From: Frankineae bacterium MT45
GTDB taxonomy: Bacteria > Actinomycetota > Actinomycetes > Mycobacteriales > Jatrophihabitantaceae
Assembly (NCBI GenBank): GCA_900100325.1
Contig: LT629697.1
Span: 2,539,423-2,603,422 of the forward strand
Reading direction: 5' to 3'
DNA length: 64,000 nucleotides
Shown: in pieces, positions 31,847-40,354 of the stretch
Layout of the letters: each line of letters starts with the position of its first letter
How positions within the stretch are numbered: position 1 is the stretch's first letter
Notes under the pieces: model-generated
What the model saw: the letters and a program-made list of their open reading frames with translations, nothing else
Told to the model about the DNA's origin: nothing
Databases searched by the model: none
Made by a program: the position numbers and the translations under genes

Positions 31847-32884
31847 ATGGCCAGCGACCCGGTGTTGATCGACCGATTCGGACGGGTGGCAACCGACCTT
31901 CGGATCTCCCTCACCGACCGCTGCTCGCTGCGCTGCTCGTACTGCATGCCGGCCGAGGGGCTCGACTGGCTGCCGAGGGAGGAACTCCTCACTGACGACG
32001 AGATCGTCACGCTGGCCGAGACCTTCATCAGCTGCGGCATCACCAGCGTCCGGCTCACCGGCGGCGAGCCGCTGCTGCACCGCACCCTGGCCGACATCGT
32101 CACCCGGCTGGCCGCCGCCTCCCCGCGTCCGGAACTCTCCCTGACGACGAACGGCGTGGGTCTGCTCGACAAGGCCGAGGCGCTGGTCGCCGCGGGTCTC
32201 GATCGCATCAACGTCTCCGTCGACACGCTGCGTCCCGAGCGCTTCCTGGCCCTCACCCGTCGCAACCGCCTCGACGACGTCCTGGCCGGGGTGGCCGCAG
32301 CCGCGTCGGTCGGGCTCGCTCCGGTGAAGATCAACGCCGTTCTGATGCGCGACAGCAACTTCGACGAGGCGCCGGCCCTGCTCGCCTGGGCGCTGCGCCA
32401 GGGCTACCGGCTCCGCTTCATCGAGCACATGCCCCTGGATGCCCAGCAGTCCTGGAGCCGCGAGCAGATGGTCAGCGCCGAAGAGATCCTCGAACTCCTC
32501 GGGCGGGACTATTCGCTGCTCCCCATCGGTCACGGACCAGACGGATCGGCCCCGGCCGAGGAGTTCCAGCTCCTCGACGGCCCCGGACGGGCTGACTGGG
32601 ACGTCCGCGCGGGCGCTCCACCAACCGTCGGGATCATCGCGTCGGTGACTCGCCCCTTCTGCCGCGACTGCGACCGGCTCCGCCTCACCGCGGACGGTCA
32701 GCTGCGGACCTGTCTCTTCGCCCGCGAGGAGACGGACCTGCGGACACCGCTGCGGGCCGGCGCGAGCCGGGACGAGTTGATCGCCATCATCAGCGATGCG
32801 GTCGCCGGCAAGCAGTCCGGGCACGGGATCGGTTCCGAACTCTTCCTCCAGCCCCAGCGCCCGATGTCGGCGATCGGCGGCTAG
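31847..32884 (+). CDS. moaA: GTP 3',8-cyclase MoaA (molybdenum cofactor synthesis)
   Basis: Radical SAM enzyme for the first step of molybdopterin synthesis. 345 residues. The SAM-cluster cysteines are Cys26, Cys30 and Cys33 (DRCSLRCSYCMP); the second cluster uses the C-terminal CRDC...RTCLF cysteines; the invariant GG tail is at the end (AIGG), though the family ending is usually SHxxGG or similar. RLTGGEPLL is the SAM-binding motif. No other moa gene is adjacent, so the pathway is split. Starts 20 bases after the hydrolase gene and appears to have its own promoter. Confidence 0.93.
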   Translation: MASDPVLIDRFGRVATDLRISLTDRCSLRCSYCMPAEGLDWLPREELLTDDEIVTLAETFISCGITSVRLTGGEPLLHRTLADIVTRLAAASPRPELSLTTNGVGLLDKAEALVAAGLDRINVSVDTLRPERFLALTRRNRLDDVLAGVAAAASVGLAPVKINAVLMRDSNFDEAPALLAWALRQGYRLRFIEHMPLDAQQSWSREQMVSAEEILELLGRDYSLLPIGHGPDGSAPAEEFQLLDGPGRADWDVRAGAPPTVGIIASVTRPFCRDCDRLRLTADGQLRTCLFAREETDLRTPLRAGASRDELIAIISDAVAGKQSGHGIGSELFLQPQRPMSAIGG

Positions 32885-32902
32885 TCGGCGGGGCCTGCGG
32901 CG

Positions 32903-33148
32903 TTAGTCGGTGGGGGAGTCCACGCGGTACGGCTCCGTCCCGATGAGGAAGCCGCGGCTACTCAGGAAGTCGCCGAGCGACTGCACGTGCTCCGGGCAGG
33001 CCAGCCATACCTTCACCCGGGCCGCCGAGTGGATTCCCGGGTTGCGCCAACTCAGCTGGAACCGGGCCGCCGCCACGCATCCCTTGGCCGAGCAGCGCGG
33101 ATCGTCCGGCGTCGGATCGTCTGAGGAGGCTGCTGTGAACGGTCCCAT
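32903..33148 (-). CDS. Small conserved actinobacterial protein with paired cysteines
   Basis: 81 residues from ATG 33148. It contains CSAKGC near residue 19 and WLACPEH near residue 48, a C-x4-C...C-x2-H arrangement that suggests a small zinc site, then LGDFLSSRGFL. I recognise it as a widespread actinobacterial family often misnamed acetone carboxylase; no function is established. The frame stays open far upstream but that part is antisense to moxR. TAAGTT on the minus strand (33156-33161) is a possible -10 box, one base off exact leaderless spacing. Confidence 0.7.
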   Translation of the reverse strand: MGPFTAASSDDPTPDDPRCSAKGCVAAARFQLSWRNPGIHSAARVKVWLACPEHVQSLGDFLSSRGFLIGTEPYRVDSPTD

Positions 33149-33235
33149 GAAAGGCAACTTACCGGCCGATCCCGTAGCCTGGAGTGGCCGCTCAGGCACC
33201 CAAATCATGATCTGCCCACACAGGAGACCACGTAC

Positions 33236-34366
33236 GTGACGCATGTTGCCCCAGCCGGAACCCCAGCCGCGGACGCCAGCTCCCTCGAGCGCGTCATGTT
33301 CGAGATCAAGCGGGTCATCGTCGGTCAGGATCGCCTCGTCGAGCGGATGATGGTGAGCCTGCTGGCCAAGGGTCACTGCCTCCTCGAGGGCGTGCCCGGC
33401 GTCGCCAAGACGCTGGCCGTCGAGACGCTGGCCCGTACCGTCAGCGGCAGCTTCGCCCGACTGCAGTTCACCCCCGACCTGGTGCCGTCCGACATCGTCG
33501 GCACCCGCATCTACCGGCAGGGCGCTGAGAAGTTCGACACCGAACTCGGCCCCGTCTTCGCCAACTTCGTGCTGGCCGACGAGATCAACCGGGCGCCGGC
33601 CAAGGTGCAGTCGGCTCTGCTCGAAGTAATGGCCGAGCGTCAGGTCTCCATCGGCGGGGTACGCCACCCCGTCCCGTCGCCGTTCCTGGTGCTGGCCACC
33701 CAGAACCCGATCGAGAGTGAGGGCGTCTACCCGCTGCCCGAGGCGCAGCGCGACCGTTTCCTGATGAAGATCAACGTCGGCTACCCGACGGCCGCCGAGG
33801 AGCGCGAGATCATCTACCGGATGGGCTCCGTACCGCCGGTGGCCAGCGCGGTCATCGGTACCGATGAGCTCGAGCGGCTGCAGGGACGGGCCGCGAAGGT
33901 CTTCGTCCATCACGCGATCGTCGACTACGTGGTCCGGGTTGTCCTCGCCACCCGCAGCCCGGCCGCCAATGGCATGCCCGACGTCGCGCAGTGGATCTCC
34001 TACGGCGCCAGCCCCCGCGCCAGCCTCGGGCTCATCGCGGCCGGACGGGCGCTGGCGCTGCTGCGCGGACGCGACTACGTCCTCCCGCAGGACATCCTCG
34101 ACGTGGCCACCGACGTGCTCCCACACCGGCTGGTGCTCACCTACGACGCGATCGCCGACGGCGTACCGGCCATGCACGCGGTGCGGCGCATTCTGCAGAC
34201 CGTCCCGCTGCCTCAGGTATCAGCCCGACCGGGTCCTCCGCTGCCGAATGGCGGCCCGCAGTCCAACGGTGCGCCTCAGCCGGGTTACGCGCCCAGCTAC
34301 GCCGCCACCGCCCAGCCCGCTGGTCAGCCCGCTCCGCCGCCGAACAGCTGGGAACGCACCACGTGA
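33236..34366 (+). CDS. MoxR family AAA+ ATPase
   Basis: 376 residues; MoxR ATPases act as chaperones that activate partner proteins carrying VWA domains. Walker A is EGVPGVAKT, Walker B VLADEINRAP, with sensor 1 in LATQNPIESEGVYPLPEAQRDRFLMK. The last 50 residues are Pro/Asn-rich and probably disordered. GTG 33236 follows CAGGAG. First gene of a tight moxR-DUF58-VWA operon: its stop overlaps the DUF58 start as GTGA. Confidence 0.93.
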   Translation: MTHVAPAGTPAADASSLERVMFEIKRVIVGQDRLVERMMVSLLAKGHCLLEGVPGVAKTLAVETLARTVSGSFARLQFTPDLVPSDIVGTRIYRQGAEKFDTELGPVFANFVLADEINRAPAKVQSALLEVMAERQVSIGGVRHPVPSPFLVLATQNPIESEGVYPLPEAQRDRFLMKINVGYPTAAEEREIIYRMGSVPPVASAVIGTDELERLQGRAAKVFVHHAIVDYVVRVVLATRSPAANGMPDVAQWISYGASPRASLGLIAAGRALALLRGRDYVLPQDILDVATDVLPHRLVLTYDAIADGVPAMHAVRRILQTVPLPQVSARPGPPLPNGGPQSNGAPQPGYAPSYAATAQPAGQPAPPPNSWERTT

Positions 34367-35340
34367 GCGATGCCGAACGTTCGGCCTCCGAAGCGGAGGC
34401 GGCCGACGCGCTCCTGCGCCGGCTCGAACTGACCGTCCGCAACAAGCTGGATGGTCTGCTGCAGGGCAACTACCTGGGCCTGGTTCCGGGCTCGGGCACG
34501 GAGGCGGGGGAGTCGCGCCTCTACTTCAGCGGTGACGACGTCCGCCGGATGGACTGGCCGGTCACCGCACGCACCGGTGTCGCCCACGTCCGCCAGACGA
34601 TCGCCGACCGGGAGTTGGAGACCTGGCTCGCGGTCGATCTTTCGGCCAGCCTCGACTTCGGAACCGCCCGCAGCGACAAGCGGGAACTGGTCCTGGCCGC
34701 CCTCACCGCGATCACCCAGCTCACCGCTCGCGACGGCAACCGGGTCGGGGCGATCGTCAGCAACGGCGAGACCACCATCCGGATCCCGGCCCTGCCCGGA
34801 CGGATCAACGCCCGGAATCTGGTCCGGACGATCGCTGCCATGCCACGGGCGCAGGAGGGGAGTCGGGGCGACCTCGGCAGCATGCTCGAACAACTGCAGC
34901 GTCCGCCGCGGCGGCGCGGCATGGTCGTCGTTCTCTCCGACTTTCTCGATGCAGCCGCGCCAACGCCAGGATCGACCATCGCCTCTCTTCCCGACGGCGC
35001 CCAGTCGGCCTGGGCCCGTCCGCTGCGAGCGCTGGCCGGACGCCACCAGCTCCTTGCGATCGAGATAGTCGATCCGCGCGAACTGGAACTCCCGGCCGCC
35101 GGCATGGTCACCTTCGTGGACACCGAGACCGGCGAGCAGCTTGAGGTCCAGACCTCGGACGCCCAGGTCCGGCGCCGCTTCGCCGAGGCCGCCCAGCAGC
35201 AGCGCACCCAGATCGCGACGGTGCTGCGTCACGTCGGCGCCGCCCACCTCCAGCTGCGCACCGATCGCAGCTGGGTCGATGACATTGTTCGTTTCGTGCT
35301 GGCCCGCCGGCATCTGCTCGCCGACACCGGAGTCCGCTGA
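34363..35340 (+). CDS. DUF58 domain-containing protein
   Basis: 325 residues, no membrane segment. The DUF58 signature is in LYFSGDDVRRMDWPVTARTGVAHVRQTIADRELETWLAVDLSASLDFG, where the DLSAS sequence resembles the MIDAS of a von Willebrand A fold. GTG 34363 overlaps the moxR stop and the TGA overlaps the next ATG (TGATG). Works with MoxR and the VWA protein in an unknown, envelope-related process. Confidence 0.9.
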   Translation: MSDAERSASEAEAADALLRRLELTVRNKLDGLLQGNYLGLVPGSGTEAGESRLYFSGDDVRRMDWPVTARTGVAHVRQTIADRELETWLAVDLSASLDFGTARSDKRELVLAALTAITQLTARDGNRVGAIVSNGETTIRIPALPGRINARNLVRTIAAMPRAQEGSRGDLGSMLEQLQRPPRRRGMVVVLSDFLDAAAPTPGSTIASLPDGAQSAWARPLRALAGRHQLLAIEIVDPRELELPAAGMVTFVDTETGEQLEVQTSDAQVRRRFAEAAQQQRTQIATVLRHVGAAHLQLRTDRSWVDDIVRFVLARRHLLADTGVR

Positions 35341-36293
35341 TGTTCCTCTCACCTATCTGGCTGCTCCTGCTGCTCCTGGTCGCCGCCGCGGCCGTGATGT
35401 ACGTCGTCGTGCAGCTTCGCCGCAAGAAATACGCGGCCCGTTTCAGCAACGTCTCACTACTGGCCAGCGTCGCCCCGAAGCGCCCGGGATGGCGGCGCCA
35501 CCTGACATTCGCCCTACTTTTGCTGGGGATCACGGTCCTGACGATCGGGCTCGCGCAGCCCACCGCCTCCGTCCGCGTCCCGCGGGACCGGGCCACCGTG
35601 ATGCTGGCGATCGACGTCTCGCAGTCGATGCAGGCCACCGACGTGCTTCCGAACCGCATCGAAGCGGCGAAGGCGGCGGCGAAGTCCTTCGTCGACCTGC
35701 TGCCGAGCCGGATCAACGTCGGGCTGGTGAAGTTCGCCGGCAGCGCCAGCGTCGTCGTCTCACCGACCACCGACCGGGACAGCCTGAAGGTCGCGATCGA
35801 CAGCTTCCAGTTGGAGAACTCCACCGCCATCGGCGAGGCGATCTACACCTGCCTGGACGCGATCTCGCTCTTCAGCAAGTCGAGCACGGCCAAGAACGAC
35901 AAGCCCGCTCCGGCGCGCATCGTGCTCATGAGCGACGGCAGCAACACCAAGGGACGGGACCCGCTGGATGCCGCCCAAGCGGCGAAGAGCGTCGGAGTCG
36001 CGGTCTCGACGATCGCCTTCGGTACCGACTCCGGGACGGTCACCGTGCAGGGTGAGACGATTCCCGTGCCGGCCGACAAGGCGACCTTGAAGGCCGTCGC
36101 CGACGACACCGGAGGCACGTTCCACACCGCCGCCTCGGCCGAGGAACTGCGGCAGGTCTACCAGAACATCGGTTCGCAGATCGGCTACACCACAAGCCAC
36201 AAGATCGTGAGCTGGCGTTTCATGCTCCTCGGGCTGCTGCTCCTCTTCGGAGCCAGCGCGACGTCGCTGCTCTGGGGCGGGCGCCTCGCCTGA
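35340..36293 (+). CDS. VWA-domain membrane protein
   Basis: 317 residues. Two N-terminal helices (about residues 4-24 and 57-74), a von Willebrand A domain with MIDAS Asp92-x-Ser94-x-Ser96 (IDVSQS) and further metal-site parts (TAIGEA, LMSDGSN), and a C-terminal helix (about 293-311). BatA-like topology, with the VWA domain on the side between helices 2 and 3. Likely the substrate or partner of the MoxR ATPase at the head of the operon. The TGA stop is inside the first copy of a 17-bp tandem repeat. Confidence 0.9.
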   Translation: MFLSPIWLLLLLLVAAAAVMYVVVQLRRKKYAARFSNVSLLASVAPKRPGWRRHLTFALLLLGITVLTIGLAQPTASVRVPRDRATVMLAIDVSQSMQATDVLPNRIEAAKAAAKSFVDLLPSRINVGLVKFAGSASVVVSPTTDRDSLKVAIDSFQLENSTAIGEAIYTCLDAISLFSKSSTAKNDKPAPARIVLMSDGSNTKGRDPLDAAQAAKSVGVAVSTIAFGTDSGTVTVQGETIPVPADKATLKAVADDTGGTFHTAASAEELRQVYQNIGSQIGYTTSHKIVSWRFMLLGLLLLFGASATSLLWGGRLA

Positions 36294-36318
36294 TTGGGCG
36301 TCTCGCCTGATCGGGCGT
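36285..36318. repeat. 17-bp tandem repeat across the VWA stop codon
   Basis: CTCGCCTGATTGGGCGT (36285-36301) is followed directly by CTCGCCTGATCGGGCGT (36302-36318), one mismatch. The first unit includes the stop codon of the VWA gene. Confidence 0.8.
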
Positions 36319-36440
36319 TTGGCCGGAGCGGGCGTAGCAGTTTCTCCATACTTCTCAGGTTTTAGCCGCAATCGCCGATAGCAAGTTGAGCAGCCGCGAC
36401 TTCTCGCAGCACGCCACGATCGAACATTGGCAATCAGAGG

Positions 36441-37745
36441 ATGTACAGGCTGACTCTGCGCGGCACCCGAAGGTGGAGGGCCCGTCGCATTCTGGCTATC
36501 GCCGCGCTGGCCCTGTTGGGGCTCGTCACCACGCTCACCGACTCGACCTCCAGCGCGTGGACCGGCGCCGACAACAACGCCGCAAACACCCTCACCACCA
36601 CCACCTGGACGAATCCAGCCACGCAGTTGGCTTTCACCACCCCACCCGGTGACATCGCGTCACCGGGAGCGCTGGTGCCACAGCCAGTGGTGACCGTCGA
36701 GGACGTGAACGGCAGCACCGTCGCCACCTCGGTGCCGGTGACGCTGACGATCAGCGGCGGGACGGTCAGCTGCTCGGTCAACCCGGTGACGTCCGTGAAC
36801 GGCGTCGCCACCTTCTCGGGCTGCACCGTTTCCGCAGCCGGGACGTACACCCTGACGGCGACGAGCGGCAGCCTGGCCCAGGCCACCAGCGCCCAGTTCA
36901 CCGTCGGCGATCCGAGCGCGAAGAAACTCGTCATCAGCGTTCCCGCTGGCATCAACTACGCGTACCTACCGTTCAACACCGGCGCGTCGAACGTCGGTGA
37001 TGGTGTCGTCACCGTCACGGCGCAGAACGCCGCCGGAGCGACGGTCGCCTCACCCGCCGTGAGCGTCTCACTCAGCGCCGCGAACTCCGGCGGCACCGCC
37101 GTCGCCGGCGACATCGCCTGCGCCAGCGGGGTGACCGCGACCACCGTGAACGGCGTCGCCACCTTCACCGGTTGCCGGATCAACCAGACCGGAACTCCGG
37201 CCGGCGGCACCACGGGCACCCCGGACACCTCCACGTACAACGTCACCGCCGCGTCGAGCCCGCTCACCCCGGCCGTTGGCAGCGTGACAGTGGAGAACCT
37301 GCGCTGGGGGTTCATCAACTACACGACGACCTGTGCCGGCCTGTCGGTCGGCGCGCCGGCACCTGGGCCGTCCTACATCTTGCAGTGGAACACCTGCCAG
37401 AGTTCCGGGGCCGGCTCGAACCGGAGCAGCACCACCAAGGCCGTGCTCATGCTGAACGACATCACCAACACGGCCGTCACCAACACCAGCGGCAGCGACA
37501 TCGCCATCTCGGTCGCCGAAGACGTCGGACTGGCCCGGCCCGGCGCCACGGCCACTCCCAACGCCATCACCCTTCCCAACGGTGCCACGGTGACGACGCA
37601 GTCCTTCACCTACCGTGCACCGGACGCCTTCGTCGATGCGGGAGCCGAGCAGATCGACGCGATCTTCCGGATCAGCGCCCCGGCGCTACCCGGCATCGTC
37701 TTCGGCGGGACGCGTCTCTTCTACTACGCCGGAAAGTCGAGCTAG
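36441..37745 (+). CDS. Secreted protein with Ig-like repeats, unknown function
   Basis: 434 residues. A signal sequence (basic RGTRRWRARR then ILAIAALALLGLVTTL) is followed by SSAWTGADNNAANTL, which resembles the region after SipW-type signals in TasA-like proteins. Two Ser/Thr/Val-rich Ig-like modules follow (about 60-155 and 160-265); each ends in the repeated phrase VNGVATFSGC/VNGVATFTGC. A roughly 150-residue C-terminal domain with two more cysteines is unassigned. No membrane anchor or sortase motif is visible. ATG 36441 has no proper ribosome site. It interrupts an otherwise conserved gene order. Confidence 0.65.
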   Translation: MYRLTLRGTRRWRARRILAIAALALLGLVTTLTDSTSSAWTGADNNAANTLTTTTWTNPATQLAFTTPPGDIASPGALVPQPVVTVEDVNGSTVATSVPVTLTISGGTVSCSVNPVTSVNGVATFSGCTVSAAGTYTLTATSGSLAQATSAQFTVGDPSAKKLVISVPAGINYAYLPFNTGASNVGDGVVTVTAQNAAGATVASPAVSVSLSAANSGGTAVAGDIACASGVTATTVNGVATFTGCRINQTGTPAGGTTGTPDTSTYNVTAASSPLTPAVGSVTVENLRWGFINYTTTCAGLSVGAPAPGPSYILQWNTCQSSGAGSNRSSTTKAVLMLNDITNTAVTNTSGSDIAISVAEDVGLARPGATATPNAITLPNGATVTTQSFTYRAPDAFVDAGAEQIDAIFRISAPALPGIVFGGTRLFYYAGKSS

Positions 37746-37776
37746 CCGCCCAGTCGGTTCCAGCGGCCCCGGTGAC

Positions 37777-38730
37777 CTACAGCCAGGGGTCGAGGACCAG
37801 CTTGCCGACCGACGAGCGATCCAGCAGTGCGCCGTGCGCCTCCGCGGCCTGCTCGAGCGAGTAGGTGCCACCGACGACGGCCCGAAGTTCGCCGTTCGCC
37901 AGCAACCCCAGCAGACCGTTGACCGCCTCCGCCATGAGCGCGGGACGCTGCGCGATGTGCACCAGCCAGAAGCCGATCACCGCGGTGCTGCGCCCCATCA
38001 GCGTGGCCGGAATGACCGGCGTCGGCGGGGTGCGACCGGCCATGCCGAAGACCACCAGGCGTCCGAGCGGGGCCAGTGCCTTCAGGCTGTCGTCGAAGAC
38101 CTTGCCGCCGGTCATCTCCAGCACCACATCGACGCCCCGACCGCCGTTGGCTTCCCGCAACGCTGCCGTGAGGTCGCTGGCGTGGGCATCGACGGTGACG
38201 TCGGCGCCAAGCTCTGAGGCCAGGTTTCGCTTCACCTCACTTGAGGCGGTGGCGATGACCCGTCCGGCGCCCCAGCGCTTGGCCAGCTGGATGGCGATCG
38301 TCCCAACCCCACCGGCTCCGGCGTGCACGACCACCGTCTCGCCTTCGGCCAAGTGGGCGCTCGTCTTGAGCAGGTGCCAAGCTGTGGCCCCCTGCACCAG
38401 CGTGGTGAGGGCGTCGGCGTTGCTCACCGCGTCCGGAATCTTGAAGAGATAATCCGGATTCAGGGCAATTCTCTGGGCATACCCGCCTCCGGAGACGAAG
38501 CCGAGCAGGCGGGAGCCGTCCTGGGCCCGGACCACCACCTCACTCCCGGGGATCAGCGGGAGGGACTGCTTGGCCAGGTAGGAGTCCTCAGTCTGATGAG
38601 TGTCGGCGTAGTTCACGCCCGCAGCCAGAACGTCGAGGAGTTGCTCGCCGGGTCCGGGAACCGGATCGGGGAGATCGCCCACCTTCAGGGTTTCGGGTCC
38701 GCCAAATTCCGTCAGCTCGATTCCTCGCAT
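37777..38730 (-). CDS. Zinc-free MDR-family NADPH:quinone oxidoreductase
   Basis: 317 residues, medium-chain dehydrogenase superfamily. The GroES-like N-terminal half lacks structural-zinc cysteines; the NADPH-binding motif is HAGAGGVGTIAIQLAK, and AGVNYADTHQ marks the quinone oxidoreductase group. Probable role: NADPH-dependent reduction of quinones or enals. Start ATG 38730, with TAGCTT two bases short of exact leaderless placement upstream. Divergent from fabG; 3' end 31 bases from the convergent Ig-like gene. Confidence 0.88.
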   Translation of the reverse strand: MRGIELTEFGGPETLKVGDLPDPVPGPGEQLLDVLAAGVNYADTHQTEDSYLAKQSLPLIPGSEVVVRAQDGSRLLGFVSGGGYAQRIALNPDYLFKIPDAVSNADALTTLVQGATAWHLLKTSAHLAEGETVVVHAGAGGVGTIAIQLAKRWGAGRVIATASSEVKRNLASELGADVTVDAHASDLTAALREANGGRGVDVVLEMTGGKVFDDSLKALAPLGRLVVFGMAGRTPPTPVIPATLMGRSTAVIGFWLVHIAQRPALMAEAVNGLLGLLANGELRAVVGGTYSLEQAAEAHGALLDRSSVGKLVLDPWL

Positions 38731-38819
38731 AGTTATCGAAGCTACAGGGGCGGTTCGCTCCAGCGGTAGAAGCTACTGGCCGGAAACATCCGTCGCCCTC
38801 GGTCATCGATGCCATCGAC

Positions 38820-38825
38820 TACCGT
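38820..38825 (+). promoter_or_regulatory. Possible -10 box for fabG
   Basis: TACCGT lies at -13 to -8 relative to the GTG at 38833 and helps to choose that GTG over the ATG at 38809, which lacks both a ribosome site and a -10 box. Confidence 0.35.
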
Positions 38826-38832
38826 GATCGAC

Positions 38833-39537
38833 GTGGGTCAACGTGTGCTGGTTACCGGCGGAAATCGGGGCATCGGCCTGGCCATAGCCAGGGCGTTTCA
38901 GGCCGAGGGCGACGACGTCGCGGTGACCAGCCGCAGCGGAGAGGCCCCGGACGGGCTCTTCGCCGTCGCCTGCGACGTCACCGACGCCGACTCCGTCGAC
39001 CGGGCCTTCGCCGAGGTCGAGGCGAAGTTCGGAACCATGCAGGTGCTGGTCGCGAACGCCGGGATCACCGACGACACGCTGCTCATGCGGATGAGCGAGG
39101 AGTCCTTCGCCACCGTTCTCGACACCAACCTCACCGGCGCCTACCGGGTGGCCAAGCGCGCCACCCCGGGAATGCTCAAGGCGAAGGGCGGCCGGATGAT
39201 CTTCATCAGTTCGGTCGTCGGGCTCCTCGGCTCCGCCGGGCAGGTCAACTATGCGGCGTCGAAGGCCGGCCTCGTCGGCCTGGCCCGCTCCGTGGCCCGC
39301 GAACTCGGTTCACGCAACATCACCGCCAACGTCATCGCACCAGGGTTCATCGACACCGACATGACGGCAGAGCTCAGCGACGCCCGGCGCAGCGAGATCA
39401 TCGCGAACGTGCCACTGCGCCGCTACGGAAGCACCGACGAGGTCGCGGCCACCGCGGTCTTCCTGGCCAGCCCCGCCGCGGCGTACATCAGCGGGGCGGT
39501 GCTGCCGGTCGACGGCGGCCTCGGCATGGGTCACTAA
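38833..39537 (+). CDS. fabG: 3-oxoacyl-ACP reductase FabG (mycobacterial FabG1/MabA type)
   Basis: NADPH-dependent reduction of beta-ketoacyl-ACP in fatty acid elongation. 234 residues from GTG 38833, which places VLVTGGNRGIG four residues from the start as in close relatives; an in-frame ATG at 38809 would add eight residues. The SDR triad is Ser in FISSV, Tyr140 and Lys144 (NYAASKAG). The C-terminal SGAVLPVDGGLGMGH is the MabA-type ending. First gene of fabG-fabI-hemH, the same order as in mycobacteria. Confidence 0.92.
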   Translation: MGQRVLVTGGNRGIGLAIARAFQAEGDDVAVTSRSGEAPDGLFAVACDVTDADSVDRAFAEVEAKFGTMQVLVANAGITDDTLLMRMSEESFATVLDTNLTGAYRVAKRATPGMLKAKGGRMIFISSVVGLLGSAGQVNYAASKAGLVGLARSVARELGSRNITANVIAPGFIDTDMTAELSDARRSEIIANVPLRRYGSTDEVAATAVFLASPAAAYISGAVLPVDGGLGMGH

Positions 39538-39589
39538 CGGCCGAGCAGCGCAGGCCGACGCAGCACACACCGGAAGATGGAGCAATTAC

Positions 39590-40354
39590 ATGGGAATTCT
39601 CGACGGTAAGCGCCTGCTGATCACCGGCGTCATCACGGAGTCGTCCATCGCGTTCGCGGTGGCCCGGCTGGCTCAGGAGCAGGGCGCCGAGGTCGTTCTC
39701 ACCGGTTTCGGGCGCCTCTCACTGGTGCGCCGGGTGGCGGCGAAGCTCCCCAAGCCGGCGCCGGTCGTCGAGCTCGATGTGGCCGACCCGGAGCAGTTGG
39801 CCGCGTTGGCCGACGGGGTACGGGAGCACGTCGACGGGCTGGACGGAGTGCTCCACTCGATCGGGTTCGCCCCACCGAGCTGCCTCGGTGGCGGGTTCCT
39901 CGACGCACCGTGGGAGGACGTGGCCACCGCAGTTCAGGTCTCGACCTACTCCCTCAAATCGCTGGCGGTGGCGGCGCTGCCGTTGATGAGCGAAGGGTCA
40001 TCGCTGCTCGGCCTCACTTTCGACGCCACGGTGGCCTGGCCGGCCTATGACTGGATGGGGGTGGCCAAGGCCGGCCTCGAGTCGACGTCGCGTTACCTGG
40101 CTCGCGAACTGGGACCGCGCAAGATTCGGGTGAATCTCATCGCCGCCGGCCCGATCCGCACGATCGCGGCCAAGAGCATCCCCGGCTTCAGCCAGTTCGA
40201 GGACGCGTGGAATGGTAGGGCTCCGCTCGGTTGGGACAACACCAATGCTGAACCGGTGGCCCGTACGGCGGTCGCGATGATGTCGGATTGGCTGCCGTCA
40301 ACCACCGGCGAGATAGTCCACGTCGACGGCGGGTTCCACGCAATGGGGGTGTAG
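39590..40354 (+). CDS. fabI: Enoyl-ACP reductase FabI (InhA type)
   Basis: Last reduction of the fatty acid elongation cycle, NADH-dependent. 254 residues. The N-terminal LLITGVITESSIAFAVA and the catalytic Tyr153/Lys160 (YDWMGVAK) match InhA (Tyr158/Lys165). The residue equivalent to InhA Ser94 is Ser90 in HSIGFAP, so the common resistance position is wild-type-like. GGAG precedes ATG 39590. Directly followed by hemH with no gap. Confidence 0.95.
   Translation: MGILDGKRLLITGVITESSIAFAVARLAQEQGAEVVLTGFGRLSLVRRVAAKLPKPAPVVELDVADPEQLAALADGVREHVDGLDGVLHSIGFAPPSCLGGGFLDAPWEDVATAVQVSTYSLKSLAVAALPLMSEGSSLLGLTFDATVAWPAYDWMGVAKAGLESTSRYLARELGPRKIRVNLIAAGPIRTIAAKSIPGFSQFEDAWNGRAPLGWDNTNAEPVARTAVAMMSDWLPSTTGEIVHVDGGFHAMGV

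Noticed and set aside
33149-34177. N-terminal extension of the small Cys protein to 424 codons
   Set aside because: The extension is antisense to moxR; only the last 81 codons resemble a conserved family.
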